A stretch of 64,000 nucleotides of DNA from Dryococelus australis. Taxonomy: Eukaryota; Arthropoda; Insecta; Phasmatodea; Phasmatidae. Below are positions 1 to 9,368 of this stretch, one piece after another. Below the pieces are notes generated by a model. The model was given only the letters and a program-made list of their open reading frames with translations. It searched no databases and was not told the DNA's origin. Position 1 is the first letter of the stretch. Each line of letters begins with the position of its first letter. The DNA lies in the NCBI GenBank assembly GCA_029891345.1, contig CM057006.1, positions 44,254,556 through 44,318,555 on the forward strand, written 5' to 3'. The position numbers were made by a program, and so were the translations under genes.

Positions 1-326
1 TAGGAGTACTTGCCGTGCAATCTTTTAGCTGTGTATTACTAATTTCCCTTCTGTCCACTGCCTTTGAAGCTAATTTATGCCACGAGGGTCTTGTAAATGG
101 ACCCGAAAAATCAAACATTAGTAGATGTATAAAGCGGGAGCTGGACCATCCCATATTTTCATTTTTTGGGTATGGGAGGTGTCAAGGTTAATAAGATACC
201 TTTACCTTCTTTTAATTTTTTATTTATTTTTCTCAAGTTGATCATTTGTTAAAAAATTGTCTGTACCCAAATCTCTTAATTGATCAATGGGTATATCGAA
301 AGTTAAGCTTTTTATCTTCATTTATA

Positions 327-335
327 AGTGTGTGT

Positions 336-391
<56 letters not shown>

Positions 392-394
392 ATT
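327..394. repeat. (TA)n microsatellite within the Polinton
   Basis: About 65 bp of nearly uninterrupted TA dinucleotides with a TGTGTG lead-in. No inverted flanks are visible here, unlike the TA tracts near 43.5 and 55.9 kb. Confidence 0.9.
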
Positions 395-507
395 AATAAA
401 ACATTTTAATTCTCCATCCTAATTTGCTTCTTGTAAACATAGTTGAAGCAACAGTGGCAGAAGCAATTTTTCCCCAATTGGAGTATTTTTATCTAACATT
501 ATTACTT

Positions 508-1845
508 TTACTTCTTTTTGTAAAATTTTATCAGTGTTATGTCTAGATTCTTAATCTTTATGGTCTCGATATACAATAATGTGATATTTACACGCTCATC
601 TAATTTATTTATTCCTGTGTCACCTCTTTCCAGTCTTTCATTCAATTTTGTAAATTGTCCCCAATAATTATACCCTGGCAAATGCATTTCAGGCAAATTT
701 TAATGGTTAAATGCTCAATTTATTATTCCTTTGCCATGATGTTCAGAATTCCAAAATGATTGTGGAATTACATTTAAAACTCTTATTAAATATGGAATTC
801 CTTTTGGATTATTAATAACAAAATCAGAAAATTTATTGTTTAGCATATTAATTATGTTTACTTTTTCATTGTAATAATTTTTATTTCCAGCATTATCTTC
901 ACCATGAATAACTAATAATCTATATACCAATTTTCTAACATCATCCATCCAAACATATTCTTTTGGTAAATTATTGAATTTTTGTACAACTCTCCAGATC
1001 TAAGAGTTCTTGGGGAAATCATTCTTTCTGGTGAGTTTGGGGTTGTTCTTGAATGTGATTCTGTTATATAGTTATCATAAATAGGCTTAATTATATTTTT
1101 GTATTTCCAACTTCTATTCGAGTTTATTTTATTTCTTGGATTATATTCTTGGAATGCAGCATTGTTATCTAAAACAATTTTCGTGTATTTATCGTAGTCA
1201 TTATCGGTGAAATTATCCTCAAGATCTTTTTCTTTTGTTAACGAATTAGAAAGTCCTTTCATTAATTCATATTATTTATTTTTAACGGATATTTTATCAT
1301 CGTCTATCTTTACTTGTGTATTTCCTATCTAAAAATTTGGTCCTTCTGCACACAAACCATATTGAGTATCAATAATATTTATTATTTTTAAGATTTCTTT
1401 TCAGAGATTTATAGTAGGATCATACGTGGTACTTTTTATGGGTAAAACGCCCATTCACTGTTCCAAATTAGGAGGATTTTTGTTCTTAGAATAATTATCT
1501 TTCGAATGATGTTTCTTCAAGAGTAGGTGGATAATCTAAATTTTTTACTGCAGCTGGAGCTAGTGTTATTAAATTTTTATTTTCTTTACTTTTTCTACTT
1601 TTTTTTTTTACCTATATTTCATAATTCGTCAATTCATGGCTGTTCTTTCTTATTTGTTTCATATTCTTTTTCATGATGCTTTTCGTATTTTTTATATCTT
1701 TCGATGAGTAATTTAACTCGAGAAACTCCCTTTGATTCTGTAATTTATATATTAATTTTTTTTTCATGTACATAATTGTTTTTCTTACAAATGAGCTATA
1801 AAAGTATGGAGAGTTTCGAGAGACAAACTTTTCCCCCAAATGATC
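508..1845 (-). pseudogene. Polinton minor virion protein remnant with PLA2-like motif
   Basis: A run of minus-strand reading frames of similar composition, rich in Asn, Lys and Ile. Near the downstream end (about 600-690) lies a segment reading LPGYNYWGQFTKLNERLERG. It resembles the phospholipase A2-like motif (LPGYxxxGPGTKLxxRLxRG) of densovirus VP1 and of related insect Polinton/adintovirus proteins, which is thought to help virions leave endosomes. The upstream part is poorly conserved and not recognised. It sits head-to-head with the capsid-like gene, with about 20 bp between them. The gene is a broken fossil. The motif match is by eye and the family call depends on it. Confidence 0.6.
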
Positions 1846-1856
1846 AAACTAGGGAG

Positions 1857-3125
1857 AACTTAAATGTTTACAATAATATAATTGAATTTGATATTCCTAT
1901 AGGAGGTGGGTTTTCTTTACCAAATGACGCTTATGTTTATGAGCAATTTATTTGACTTAAGAGAGAGAAAGTTGGAGATGAGGCAAAATATGATAAATCA
2001 GATAATGTTGATGTTTGTTCGAACTTTTTTCCTTTTCAGTTTTCTAAAGTAGAAATTTCAAAACATGGGAATATTATTGAAGCTTTTGATAATCCTGGTC
2101 TAGCATCAACAATGATGAATGCTTTATTAAGATCACCAACTGAACAAAATTATTTCGACTTTACTGGTGTAGATACTCTATATCGAGATAAATATGTTTT
2201 TGGTCATATGACAGATGAAGATAAAACTGTTTCTAGTGATAAAACAAATGAAGTAATGTATCTGCTGAGACATTTGTTTGGTTTTATTCGCGATAACGAT
2301 GAGGTTTATTGGAAATGTGTGTATAAAATTTTTTTTTTTTTTTTTCGTAATTCATCTGATAACACCTGTTTGTTTATTTATTTATGAAATTTTAAATAAA
2401 GAAGGTAAAGTTACAAAACCTCGTCCTGATCCTGGTAAAATTGTTATTAAAAATTAGAAATTATGTCGCCTATTGTTGAATTTGAATCTAACACAGCCAT
2501 TACAATTAAGGAAAACTATACAAAGAACCAAAAATACCTATTAGTTTTGATTATTGGCAATTTTTAGAAAAAGAAGTGCCTGCTGGATCAACTGTTTTTA
2601 GCCTTGATATAAAAGATCAGGTTAATAATTTAAAATTTCATTTGCATGACTGTAATTGTAGGTTTTCAACTTATTAGAAGAAAACCTGCTAAGCAGTAAA
2701 AACATGCTACTATGTTTGATAATTGTAATGTGAGAAATCTTTATGCTAAAAATGATAGAAATGAAATTTTTCCTAAAGAAAACTGGAATCTAAACAACAG
2801 TTTTTGTCTTAAACAATTTCTTGGGTATAATGATTTCAGAAATTCAAAAACCAAACTAGATACAGACTAGAAATAATTAACTTTATTATAAACCAACTGT
2901 AAACTTTGATGGTGATATTAATTACTATTAATTCTGGGGGTGAAGACAGTTATATGTTATATATCGTTTATGCAGAAAAACAACTGTAGTTAAAGAAAAA
3001 AACAAACAAAAATTAGTGTTGATTTTAATAAAGCTATTGAAGCAGGAACAGTTTGTAATGTCGTTTTAATTAGTAAAAGAAATTTAACTTATTATTATTT
3101 GAAGGAAAGAATTACTGAAGAGAGA
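1857..3125 (+). pseudogene. Polinton/adintovirus major capsid (hexon-like) protein remnant
   Basis: Plus-strand frames read, in order, IIEFDIPIGGGFSLPNDAYV, a segment with EAFDNPGLASTMMNALL at about 2080-2130, and a later block CNVRNLYAKNDRNEIFPKEN at about 2725-2785. These resemble conserved parts of the double jelly-roll capsid proteins of insect adintovirus/Polinton elements: an N-terminal D-P-x-GGGFS block, an E-x-NNPG block in the middle, and an FDxCNVxxLxxxxNSxxYP block in the second half. A capsid without a polymerase in the same copy suggests internal deletion. The gene is a fossil with several breaks. The assignment rests on recognised motif order rather than a computed match. Confidence 0.6.
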
Positions 3126-3333
3126 TAAATTTTAAAATTAATAAATGGAAGAATCAACAAAACGTTTCGATATTTCAATTAAATATTTTAGACTTATAGT
3201 TGAGTGTACATTTAAAAGTTTTACGAATTTCTAGAAATATAGATGAATTATTTGATCAAATAAGGAATAATTTTCATGATTCTAAATGAGTTGTTTCTTT
3301 CTCTTAATAAATTTGTATTCTTTATAAATAATA

Positions 3334-3546
3334 ATGTATTTGCTTCCATACAGTTTGACTAATATTTTAAAAGGTGGTGATTTTTCAAGACCACCTTCCT
3401 GTAGATTAGATAAAGCATCTGAATACCTAAAAAATATAGTTCACAAATTTAATTCGAATTTACAAAACTTACAACTATCATGGTTAGAAATCATTGACGA
3501 TAAATATGAACTTCGAGATATTGGTGATAATAGAAGAAGTTTTTAA
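3334..3546 (+). pseudogene. Unrecognised small frame inside the Polinton
   Basis: A 70-codon frame downstream of and in the same direction as the capsid-like gene. Residues include RPPSCRLDKASEYLKNIVHK and a C-terminal acidic stretch. It has no motif I recognise and could be part of another accessory virion gene. Between it and the right terminal repeat (about 3600-4020) lies AT-rich DNA with loosely repeated units containing GCTTG, ATTTT and ATTAAAAT, which resemble degenerated subterminal repeats. Confidence 0.3.
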
Positions 3547-4264
3547 AAAAATTAGTAGAGCTTCGAATATAATCTGTAAAGAATACTTAGATAATATTTA
3601 TTTTATTTAAGCTTAAATTTGCTTGTTTTAGATTTCTCGCTTGCAAGATTGGCATTTTTAGAAAATGTGAAAATTTGCTTCATTTTGGGGTAAAACTTGC
3701 TTGATTTTCGATTAAAATTGCTTGTTTTTACAGTATGAAAAATTCTGCACTGCAATGTTGTGAAATATTGAAAAATATGCTTAATTTTGCCTGTTTTTGA
3801 GAGTTGAAAATTGAGATCAAATGAGGTTCCTAGAAGGTAGAAAAAGTAGCATGAAAACGATGAAATTACTTTATTTTTGGATTAAAATGCGTGGTTTTTT
3901 TTAATGAAAATTAATTGTTTATGATTCAAATTGATGAGAAATGGAGCTTCTATATACAAGAAAAAGTGGCTTAAAATCGATAAAATTTCTTGAATTTTTG
4001 TTTAAAAAGCTTGATTTTTGAATTAAAATATGGGGTGATCCAGCTCCCGCTTTATACTTCTACTAACATTCGTGTAAGTTGTGTTGTAAATTTAAGCAAT
4101 CTTACAAAGGCTACTTTTTTCGTGTCGTCCTTCCTGTCTTCACTGTGTCGCGTCGTGGTTGTTGAAGCTAGATTATCCCGGCATAATGTCCTGCAATAAA
4201 TGTTTTCCATGTACATAACTTCAGACAGAAGAAGCTTATGAATTACCAGCTCGAAATACATACA

Positions 4265-4501
4265 TACAGGCTGTTCGCGGTGGAGTGGGCACTTTTGAGG
4301 TCCTAGTTAATTTTTCTTTTCAGCCATATTTAATCATTTAACCACGTTTAAAAAAAAATAGCTGCGTAAGTAATAAACAGTGTGTGTATATTCCACCGCA
4401 CTCGGAAGTTATCGCCTAAGGGTGAAATAAAGTATATTTATTTACCATTATTCCAAACGAGAGGGCTTCAAAAGTGCTCCGTTTACAGTGAATAGTCTAT
4501 A
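4265..4501. mobile_element. Short TA-target MITE (family 2), about 235 bp
   Basis: The element begins CAGGCTGTTCGCGGTGGAGT and ends, in inverted form, AAAGTGCTCCGTTTACAGTG followed by AATAGTCTA, with TA at both edges. Two more copies of this short form occur at 49585-49822 and 51300-51514. They share the internal text GTAAGTAATAAACA, 'ATTCCACCGC' and a GAGGG block before the right end. It has no coding capacity. Its terminal sequence GGCTGTTCACGGTGAAGTGAGC is almost that of the longer family, so the two probably use the same Tc1/mariner-type transposase. Its right edge lies only about 56 bp upstream of the LAMP exon acceptor. Confidence 0.75.
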
Positions 4502-4556
4502 CATATATGTAATGCACACTGTGTAAAATAACCAATTATTTGATATTTTTTCCCAG

Positions 4557-4644
4557 ACCCCTGGAGGGGAAAAATGGTACGTGGACAAGATAGAACTGAA
4601 CTTCAACACGTCCGAGAAAATATTCGAGCACACCAAGATACCAG
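4557..4644 (+). CDS. LAMP family glycoprotein, internal exon (lumenal domain)
   Basis: An 88-bp exon with acceptor TTTTTTCCCAG before 4557 and donor CCAG|GTTGGT after 4644. It reads TPGGEKWYVDKIELNFNTSE then KIFEHTKIP, plus one base of a split codon (phase 1). Blocks of this kind (WYV..I.L.FN.S) belong to the membrane-proximal lumenal domain of lysosome-associated membrane proteins, which are heavily glycosylated type I proteins of the lysosomal limiting membrane. The next exon at 8574 completes the split codon in frame. No gene start is visible, because upstream exons lie left of the window. The exon is GC-rich relative to the surrounding intron, as are the other two exons. It is flanked upstream by a MITE and the Polinton at 120-4064. 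Confidence 0.8.
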
Positions 4645-5472
4645 GTTGGTAAAAAATACTCATTTCCAAGGGTTAAATAATACTTCATGACTGCAATACC
4701 AGTAAGGGCGGGACCTAAGTAGAACGCCCAGTGGTGTTAGTGATAGCTACTCTGTGTTACCGAGCAGTTGACTCAACAAGGGAGATAATTTCACACACTT
4801 TAAGAGGTGCTTCACCTATATTTACAACGGATTCACCTGATGAATTTACCTACAAACATTATGACGTGTAACAACAGTATAACTTTATGGATAGAGTATT
4901 TAAGTGATATTTCCGAATACATAAGGACGTATCAATTCCTACCGACATTAGCATTGGCCGTCTGAATTATCTCAATAAGGGACATGGTGACATCCGAATT
5001 CTTTTGCTCCCAGTGCGTTCTAAGATGAACATAAAGTGTAAATACAATTAGGGGCTGTTAAGTATTAGATATTTAAATGAATGAGAAAATATAACATATC
5101 ATATTAATTGTGAATCCAGATGCAGACGCTATAGATACATTATTAATTATGCATTATATATTATATCAAAGATACAAATTATTAGATAAAATATATTATG
5201 CAAATACTTACTTCAGAAATACTTGATATGCCACTGAAAACTCGTACAATTACATGTAAAAAGGCGTAAATTCAAAAACAAATGAATAATAACAAATGAC
5301 TGCGTTATGAAGCTAATGGATTCACAAACTGGAAGTGTAGCATTCCTTGCGCGTGAAGGAACGCATCTGCGTCATTTGAGAATTCGGATGCCAAGTTTAA
5401 AGATGGCGGCGTCCACTACGGTGCACTTTCAGTGAATCCCTTACTGTGACAAGTATATCAATGGACTACAGT
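4645..5472. other. LAMP intron, nothing recognised
   Basis: AT-rich intronic sequence between the 4557-4644 exon and the MITE at 5473. I see no coding similarity, repeat or RNA gene. Confidence 0.5.
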
Positions 5473-5903
5473 TAGGCTGTTCACGGTAAAATGAGCACTT
5501 ATGAAATCCCTGCGTGAGATCTACTTGTATGCCCGTTGTGTATTCCTCCGCCTTATCTAAGATTAACATGGCCATGGGCCTTATCACTTTATTCATACGT
5601 CGGTTGAGTGAAACTGTGAAATTATTGGAAACGTAAATATTTTTACAAATCTGCTCAATTTTACACATCGCTGAGTTAAAAAAAAAAAAAAATTGAAAGC
5701 GAAAGGAATAATTTAAGTTATTACAAATGGTTCCCTGGCACTTTTTACTCGACTTTAAGATATGGAACTTCTTTCCCTTCCAACGTTACCAACTTTATTG
5801 GGGCATTTCACGCGGCGCGCCCGTTAAAATACATGCAGGTTGGAGAAGCGACTTTTTTATAATGTTGATTTCAAAAGTGCTCACTTTTTCGTGAACAGCC
5901 TTA
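5473..5903. mobile_element. Long-form TA-target MITE (family 1), about 430 bp
   Basis: The element is flanked by TA and has inverted ends: GGCTGTTCACGGTAAAATGA on the left and, inverted on the right, AAAGTGCTCACTTTTTCGTG then AACAGCC. The inverted similarity runs for about 28 bp. Internal landmarks shared with other copies are GCACGTTGTGTA-like text after the left end, a block resembling GTCGGTTGAGTGAAACTGTG, and CGTTACCAACTTTA before the right end. Other copies are at 31430-31846, 34833-35246, 43431-43904, 55080-57491 (split), 60240-60422, 62594-63170 (split) and 62715-63134. It is non-coding. TA duplication points to a Tc1/mariner-superfamily transposase supplied in trans. Confidence 0.85.
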
Positions 5904-8273
5904 ACAGCTTACACTTTGGGACTTATAAAAAGAGTCTCAGTAAGTCCATGACCCTAAAGAGGAGTGACCGATTATAAAATGTTGGAGTGCCAGCAGTATT
6001 CAATAACATTGGCCAGGGAAATACGCTGCTTGTATTGATGCTAGCTTTTTGTCTCGCTCAGTATCGACCATTATTTCACACGTTCTGCGACATTTCATAC
6101 GTTAACGCGTATCACCGGAATAATATGTTAAGATGTTAGAGGAATTCTAGAATCTACAATCAATTTTTAAAATATTACGTATTTTTTCGTTGTGAAATGT
6201 AATAACAAGAGTCTATAAAAAGTATGATGTTGGCGGTAAACAACATTCGAAAAACGAATGAGAGGAACTGTGATGAGTTTAAAAATTATAACAATTTTTA
6301 ATTCAAATCTTAAAATCGAACGAAGTTATTGTGTTACGTTACCGCTCAAAATAATATTCCCTCTCAACAGAACGCTATGAAGAATATTTCCCCGGAAATT
6401 TGTTTTGTGATTCCCACGTATTTACATTTTTAATTTTTATGTAAATTTTTATGTCCAAATAGTTTGAAGGTAAGCCATAGGTGAACCAAAAGTCGCATTT
6501 CATAAAATTATTAACCTGCCGCTGTTGTGCCTTCAAGAAACTCTCAGCTAAAACCGAACTTCGTGTTCAAGTAACTTTTTGAAATTTGTTTGAATTGAGA
6601 TTTGTTATAATTCTCATATTTAAGTTCAAAATAAACACGATGAAAACAATTTTCAAATGGTTAAGTATTTTTAATATGCTCAAAATATAGAAAAAGTATC
6701 ATTTTGGCCACGACAGATTTAAGGACGAGGGTATTTTTCCGAATTAGATTGTCACTGGGGTAGTATGGCGGACACTGTAGAGCTGTGTGAATTTTCTTGA
6801 GGTACTCTCTCTTCTTTTCCTCGCATATTACCATTCCTTCTCATCTCATACTAAATAATCAGCTTTTAAGTAAATATAGTATTTATTAACTGATTCAATG
6901 GGACCATCCACTTCTCTCTTGCAAGGTCGGATTTTGCTGCAAAATTTCTTTTACGAACTATTCGTGAACACGTTTCGTAAGGAGTGAGTTTGCTTGATAT
7001 TTTCGTAAGAAGTCCTTGCGAAGTTAGTTGTTTGTGTCGTGCAAAAGTAGTTGCAGTTGCTAGAAGCGAGACCTGGGACCCAATTCCTGAGACTGTCCGA
7101 ATAATTCCTCTAGCAATATTACGTCGTTCCGCTATCGGTATGCTTGAAGTCAATTTTTGAACACTTGACAGCGGAATCGTATACAGGGATCGAGCTGTGA
7201 ATTGTCGAAATCAATCTTACAGCAAGGCAGCTGCTGGAATCGTCATTCTTCTAGATATTTGTCTGTAAATATCATTGCGCGATGAAGGAAGCGTGGAAAT
7301 GTACCCTGTCTTGTGGTTAAATATAAATATAATCGACAATTGTAGTAAAAGGTAAAAACGTTATCGTACATCAAATTTTAATTGCTTAAAAAATCTGTGA
7401 AAAATGCCTCTTAACGCTAAGTTGGCACATGAAAACCGGTAGGTATGTTGTGAATATCAAGTAAATCGTAACACTAAGCAGTTAAAATGTAAAACGAATA
7501 ATTTTAATTTTGCAGTAAAAACTAATTTTTCAAAAGCACTCAAATACAACATAAGTATGGCAGCTGTGTATACGAGTTTGTCACGTTTTGGGATGGGCTG
7601 ATACTCGAAAAAAATGTATCAAATAACACACGCCTGTGCAAATCAAATCCTATTGAAGTTCTTATATCTTGGCCAGAAAAAGAAGCAATATTCATACAGA
7701 GATGCCATAATCTAACTTGGATTTGTCGTCGAAACAATTTTTTAGAATTATTTTTACAAGTAGTTGCACAAATATGACAAAATTCTAGGTTTTCTTACAT
7801 ACCTACGTTAAAGCTTAAAAATCTACCATACACGCTAAATAAATGCTCAATATATTGTAAAATATAGTGAATATAATGTTTAGCGGTATCTATCGACCGT
7901 ATTTGTAAACGCATGTTCTATTATGTCGTAAAAGTACAAGCCTCGTCACCACATTATGTATTTTTGTATTAACAAGAAATAGAAATTGGACAAAACATTT
8001 TGTCCATTAAAACATATTTATGTATTATGCAATAAACATGCATGTTCCAACAGCTTTAACAAGATTGGTCCAGCGTCGGTGACGACACATGAAATGTAAC
8101 GATGTCAGGTTGTAAAATAAGATTCCTTGAAATTCCGATACATTTCATTCCGACAGTCGCTACGGCCATTTCAAGAACACGCATTTCGGCACTCCCGACG
8201 ATCGCTATCGGAACGGAAGTATCGGATCAGTACGCTATCGTAATTATTCCGATAGTTTAAAAAAAAATCGGGT
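5904..8273. other. LAMP intron, no gene recognised
   Basis: About 2.4 kb of intron sequence. Several frames of 60-95 codons occur here, but none shows a known domain, and their composition is like the surrounding non-coding DNA. Near 8130-8260 there is a cluster of related short words (CCGATA, CCGACA, TATCGGA) on both strands that could be a worn repeat. Confidence 0.4.
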
Positions 8274-8551
8274 CCCTGGTAGACGAGTGCAGTGGAGAGA
8301 TTTGGGTGAGTCTTAACATCGATGTCTTCAGAGCCGATGAGGGTGATTGAGATGAGTATGGAGTAACGCCGGAATGAAGGTGCGAGGGAAGCGGGAGATC
8401 CCCGAGAAAACCCGCTGACCGACGGCATCGTCCGGCACGATTACCACATGTGAAAATCCGGAGTGACCCGGCAGGTAATTTAACCCGGATCGCCTCGGTG
8501 GTAGGCGAGCAGGCTAACCGCTCAGCCACCGCGGCCCCTGGTAGACGAGTG
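8274..8551 (-). mobile_element. tRNA-derived SINE (family A) with 16-bp target duplication
   Basis: A minus-strand SINE of about 250 bp whose tRNA-like head is at the right, read on the minus strand as GGGGCCGCGGTGGCTGAGCG (A-box region), followed by a worn B box GGGTTAAATTACC. The body contains GGGAGATCCCCGAGAAAACC and, near the tail, CAGAGCCGATGAGGGTGATT (as read on the plus strand). It is flanked by an exact 16-bp duplication CCCTGGTAGACGAGTG (8274-8289 and 8536-8551). Three other copies are seen: 12322-26447 (split), 33727-33987 and 50862-51097. Only 22 bp separate the right duplication from the LAMP exon at 8574. Confidence 0.9.
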
Positions 8552-8573
8552 TAGTTTGGGGTTTGTGTTGCAG

Positions 8574-8762
8574 GGCGGAAGCTGACGCTGACGACGCCGA
8601 GGTCGCACCGCGTGCTGCTGTTCCCAACTCCGGTCGGCTGGTCCTTCACTTGCAAGGAGACGGAAGTGGAGCTGGGCAACCACGCCGACATCTCTGCAAT
8701 CCTGCTGCTGCGCGAGTTCCACCTGCAGCCCTTCATCTTCAAGGGCGACGATTTCGGCCCAG
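8574..8762 (+). CDS. LAMP family glycoprotein, internal exon (end of lumenal domain)
   Basis: A 189-bp exon, acceptor TTTGTGTTGCAG before 8574 and donor CCCAG|GTAAAT after 8762, phase 1 at both ends. It reads GRKLTLTTPRSHRVLLFPTP, then VGWSFTCKETEVELGNHADI, then SAILLLREFHLQPFIFKGDD and FGP. This parallels the human LAMP1 segment GNSYKCNAEEHVRV...VQAFKVEGGQFGSVEEC, including the conserved cysteine after the aromatic residue and the F-x-FGP ending. The partner cysteine of that disulfide is in the next exon (EHEC). The intron following it begins with several decaying copies of this exon's last 40 bp plus the donor. A SINE lies immediately upstream. Confidence 0.9.
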
Positions 8763-8966
8763 GTAAATTTACCACCCCTTCCTCGCCAATATACGCGTGA
8801 AATTTCGCCTGCAGCCCTTCATCTTAAAGGGCGAAGACTTCGGCCCGGGTAACTTTACAACCTCTTTCTCACCAACATCTAAATTTTCGCCTGCAGTCCA
8901 TCTTCAAGGGACATGACTTCAGCTCAGGTAACCTTACCAACTCTTCCTCACCAACAAGTAAATTTT
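8722..8966 (+). repeat. Tandem copies of the exon end plus splice donor
   Basis: Starting with the real exon end (8722), an approximately 80-bp unit is repeated head to tail, with unit starts at 8722, 8806, 8888 and 8967. Each unit holds CxCCTGCAGyCCwTC, an AAGGGCGA-like core, the exon end TCGGCCCAG or a variant, a splice donor, then intron text ACCACCTCTTCCTCACCAAC. Units two and three keep a GT at the donor (GGGTAACT, AGGTAACC). The fourth has lost it. The fourth unit is cut by the Penelope-like element and resumes at 11766, followed by a fifth unit at about 11790-11860. Similarity falls with distance from the exon. Confidence 0.85.
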
Positions 8967-9023
8967 CGCCTACAATCCTTCAGCTTCAAGATCGTCGACT
9001 TTGGCTCAAGCAACCTAACTACC

Positions 9024-9115
9024 TCAATGTCTAGGCTTCTGGATTTGAGCTGTTTCGAGGATTTCTTTCTTCTACAACGCTTCGGCAGTCGTTGCAGCTG
9101 CCATCATTAGGGAAC
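9024..9115 (-). repeat. PLE pseudo-LTR, left copy
   Basis: It shares CTTCTGG, GAGGATTTCTT, TTCGGCAGTCGTTGCAGCTG and CCATCAT with the right copy at 11679-11765, in direct orientation. The ribozyme-like core is less well kept here than in the right copy. Confidence 0.8.
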
Positions 9116-9190
9116 AAAACTTGACCAGTTGAGGACAGCCAAGGAGAATGGAGAGGCCCTTGTGTAGTCTGGTCTCTGGAAGGCTGTTTC

Positions 9191-9368
9191 CTGATTGACT
9201 GGGGCCCTTCGGCCAATCACAGACTGTCTCCCTCCCGATTGGCTGAGGTGATTGGCCAATCCTTGTGAGGTTGTGATCTCTGCCCTGATTGGCTGGACAC
9301 TCTGGCCAATAACAGCCTGTCTTCCTTCCGATTGGTTAAGGTGGTCAGCCAATCCTGGCGAGTCTATG
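9191..9368. repeat. Two-unit 94-bp tandem repeat with inverted CCAAT motifs in the PLE
   Basis: Units begin at 9191 (CTGATTGACTGGGGCCC) and 9285 (CTGATTGGCTGGACACTC). Each unit holds two facing pairs of ATTGGCT/GGCCAAT, so eight CCAAT-type boxes fall within 180 bp in alternating directions. The array lies between the nuclease part and the left pseudo-LTR. CCAAT pairs of this kind are candidate promoter elements, but no function is shown. Confidence 0.75.

Larger units (their letters stand above)
120..4064. mobile_element. Polinton/Maverick-type (adintovirus-like) element, short fossil
   Basis: The element is bounded by terminal inverted repeats of about 45-50 bp. The left end begins AGTAGATGTATAAAGCGGGA, and the right end, read on the minus strand, begins AGTAGAAGTATAAAGCGGGA. 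It is flanked by an exact 6-bp direct repeat AACATT (114-119 and 4065-4070). A 6-bp target duplication and ends starting AG are hallmarks of Polintons. Inside, two head-to-head gene remnants diverge from about 1850: a PLA2-like gene on the minus strand and a capsid-like gene on the plus strand. At under 4 kb it is far shorter than full Polintons (15-20 kb), and no polymerase, integrase, ATPase or protease was seen, so it is an internally reduced copy. The coding parts are broken in several places. The intact duplication and similar ends suggest a moderately young insertion. It lies upstream of the first visible LAMP exon, probably in an intron. Confidence 0.85.

Noticed and set aside
8257-8775. 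172-codon minus-strand frame
   Set aside because: It runs across a SINE and the antisense of a LAMP exon. It is open by composition and not a gene.
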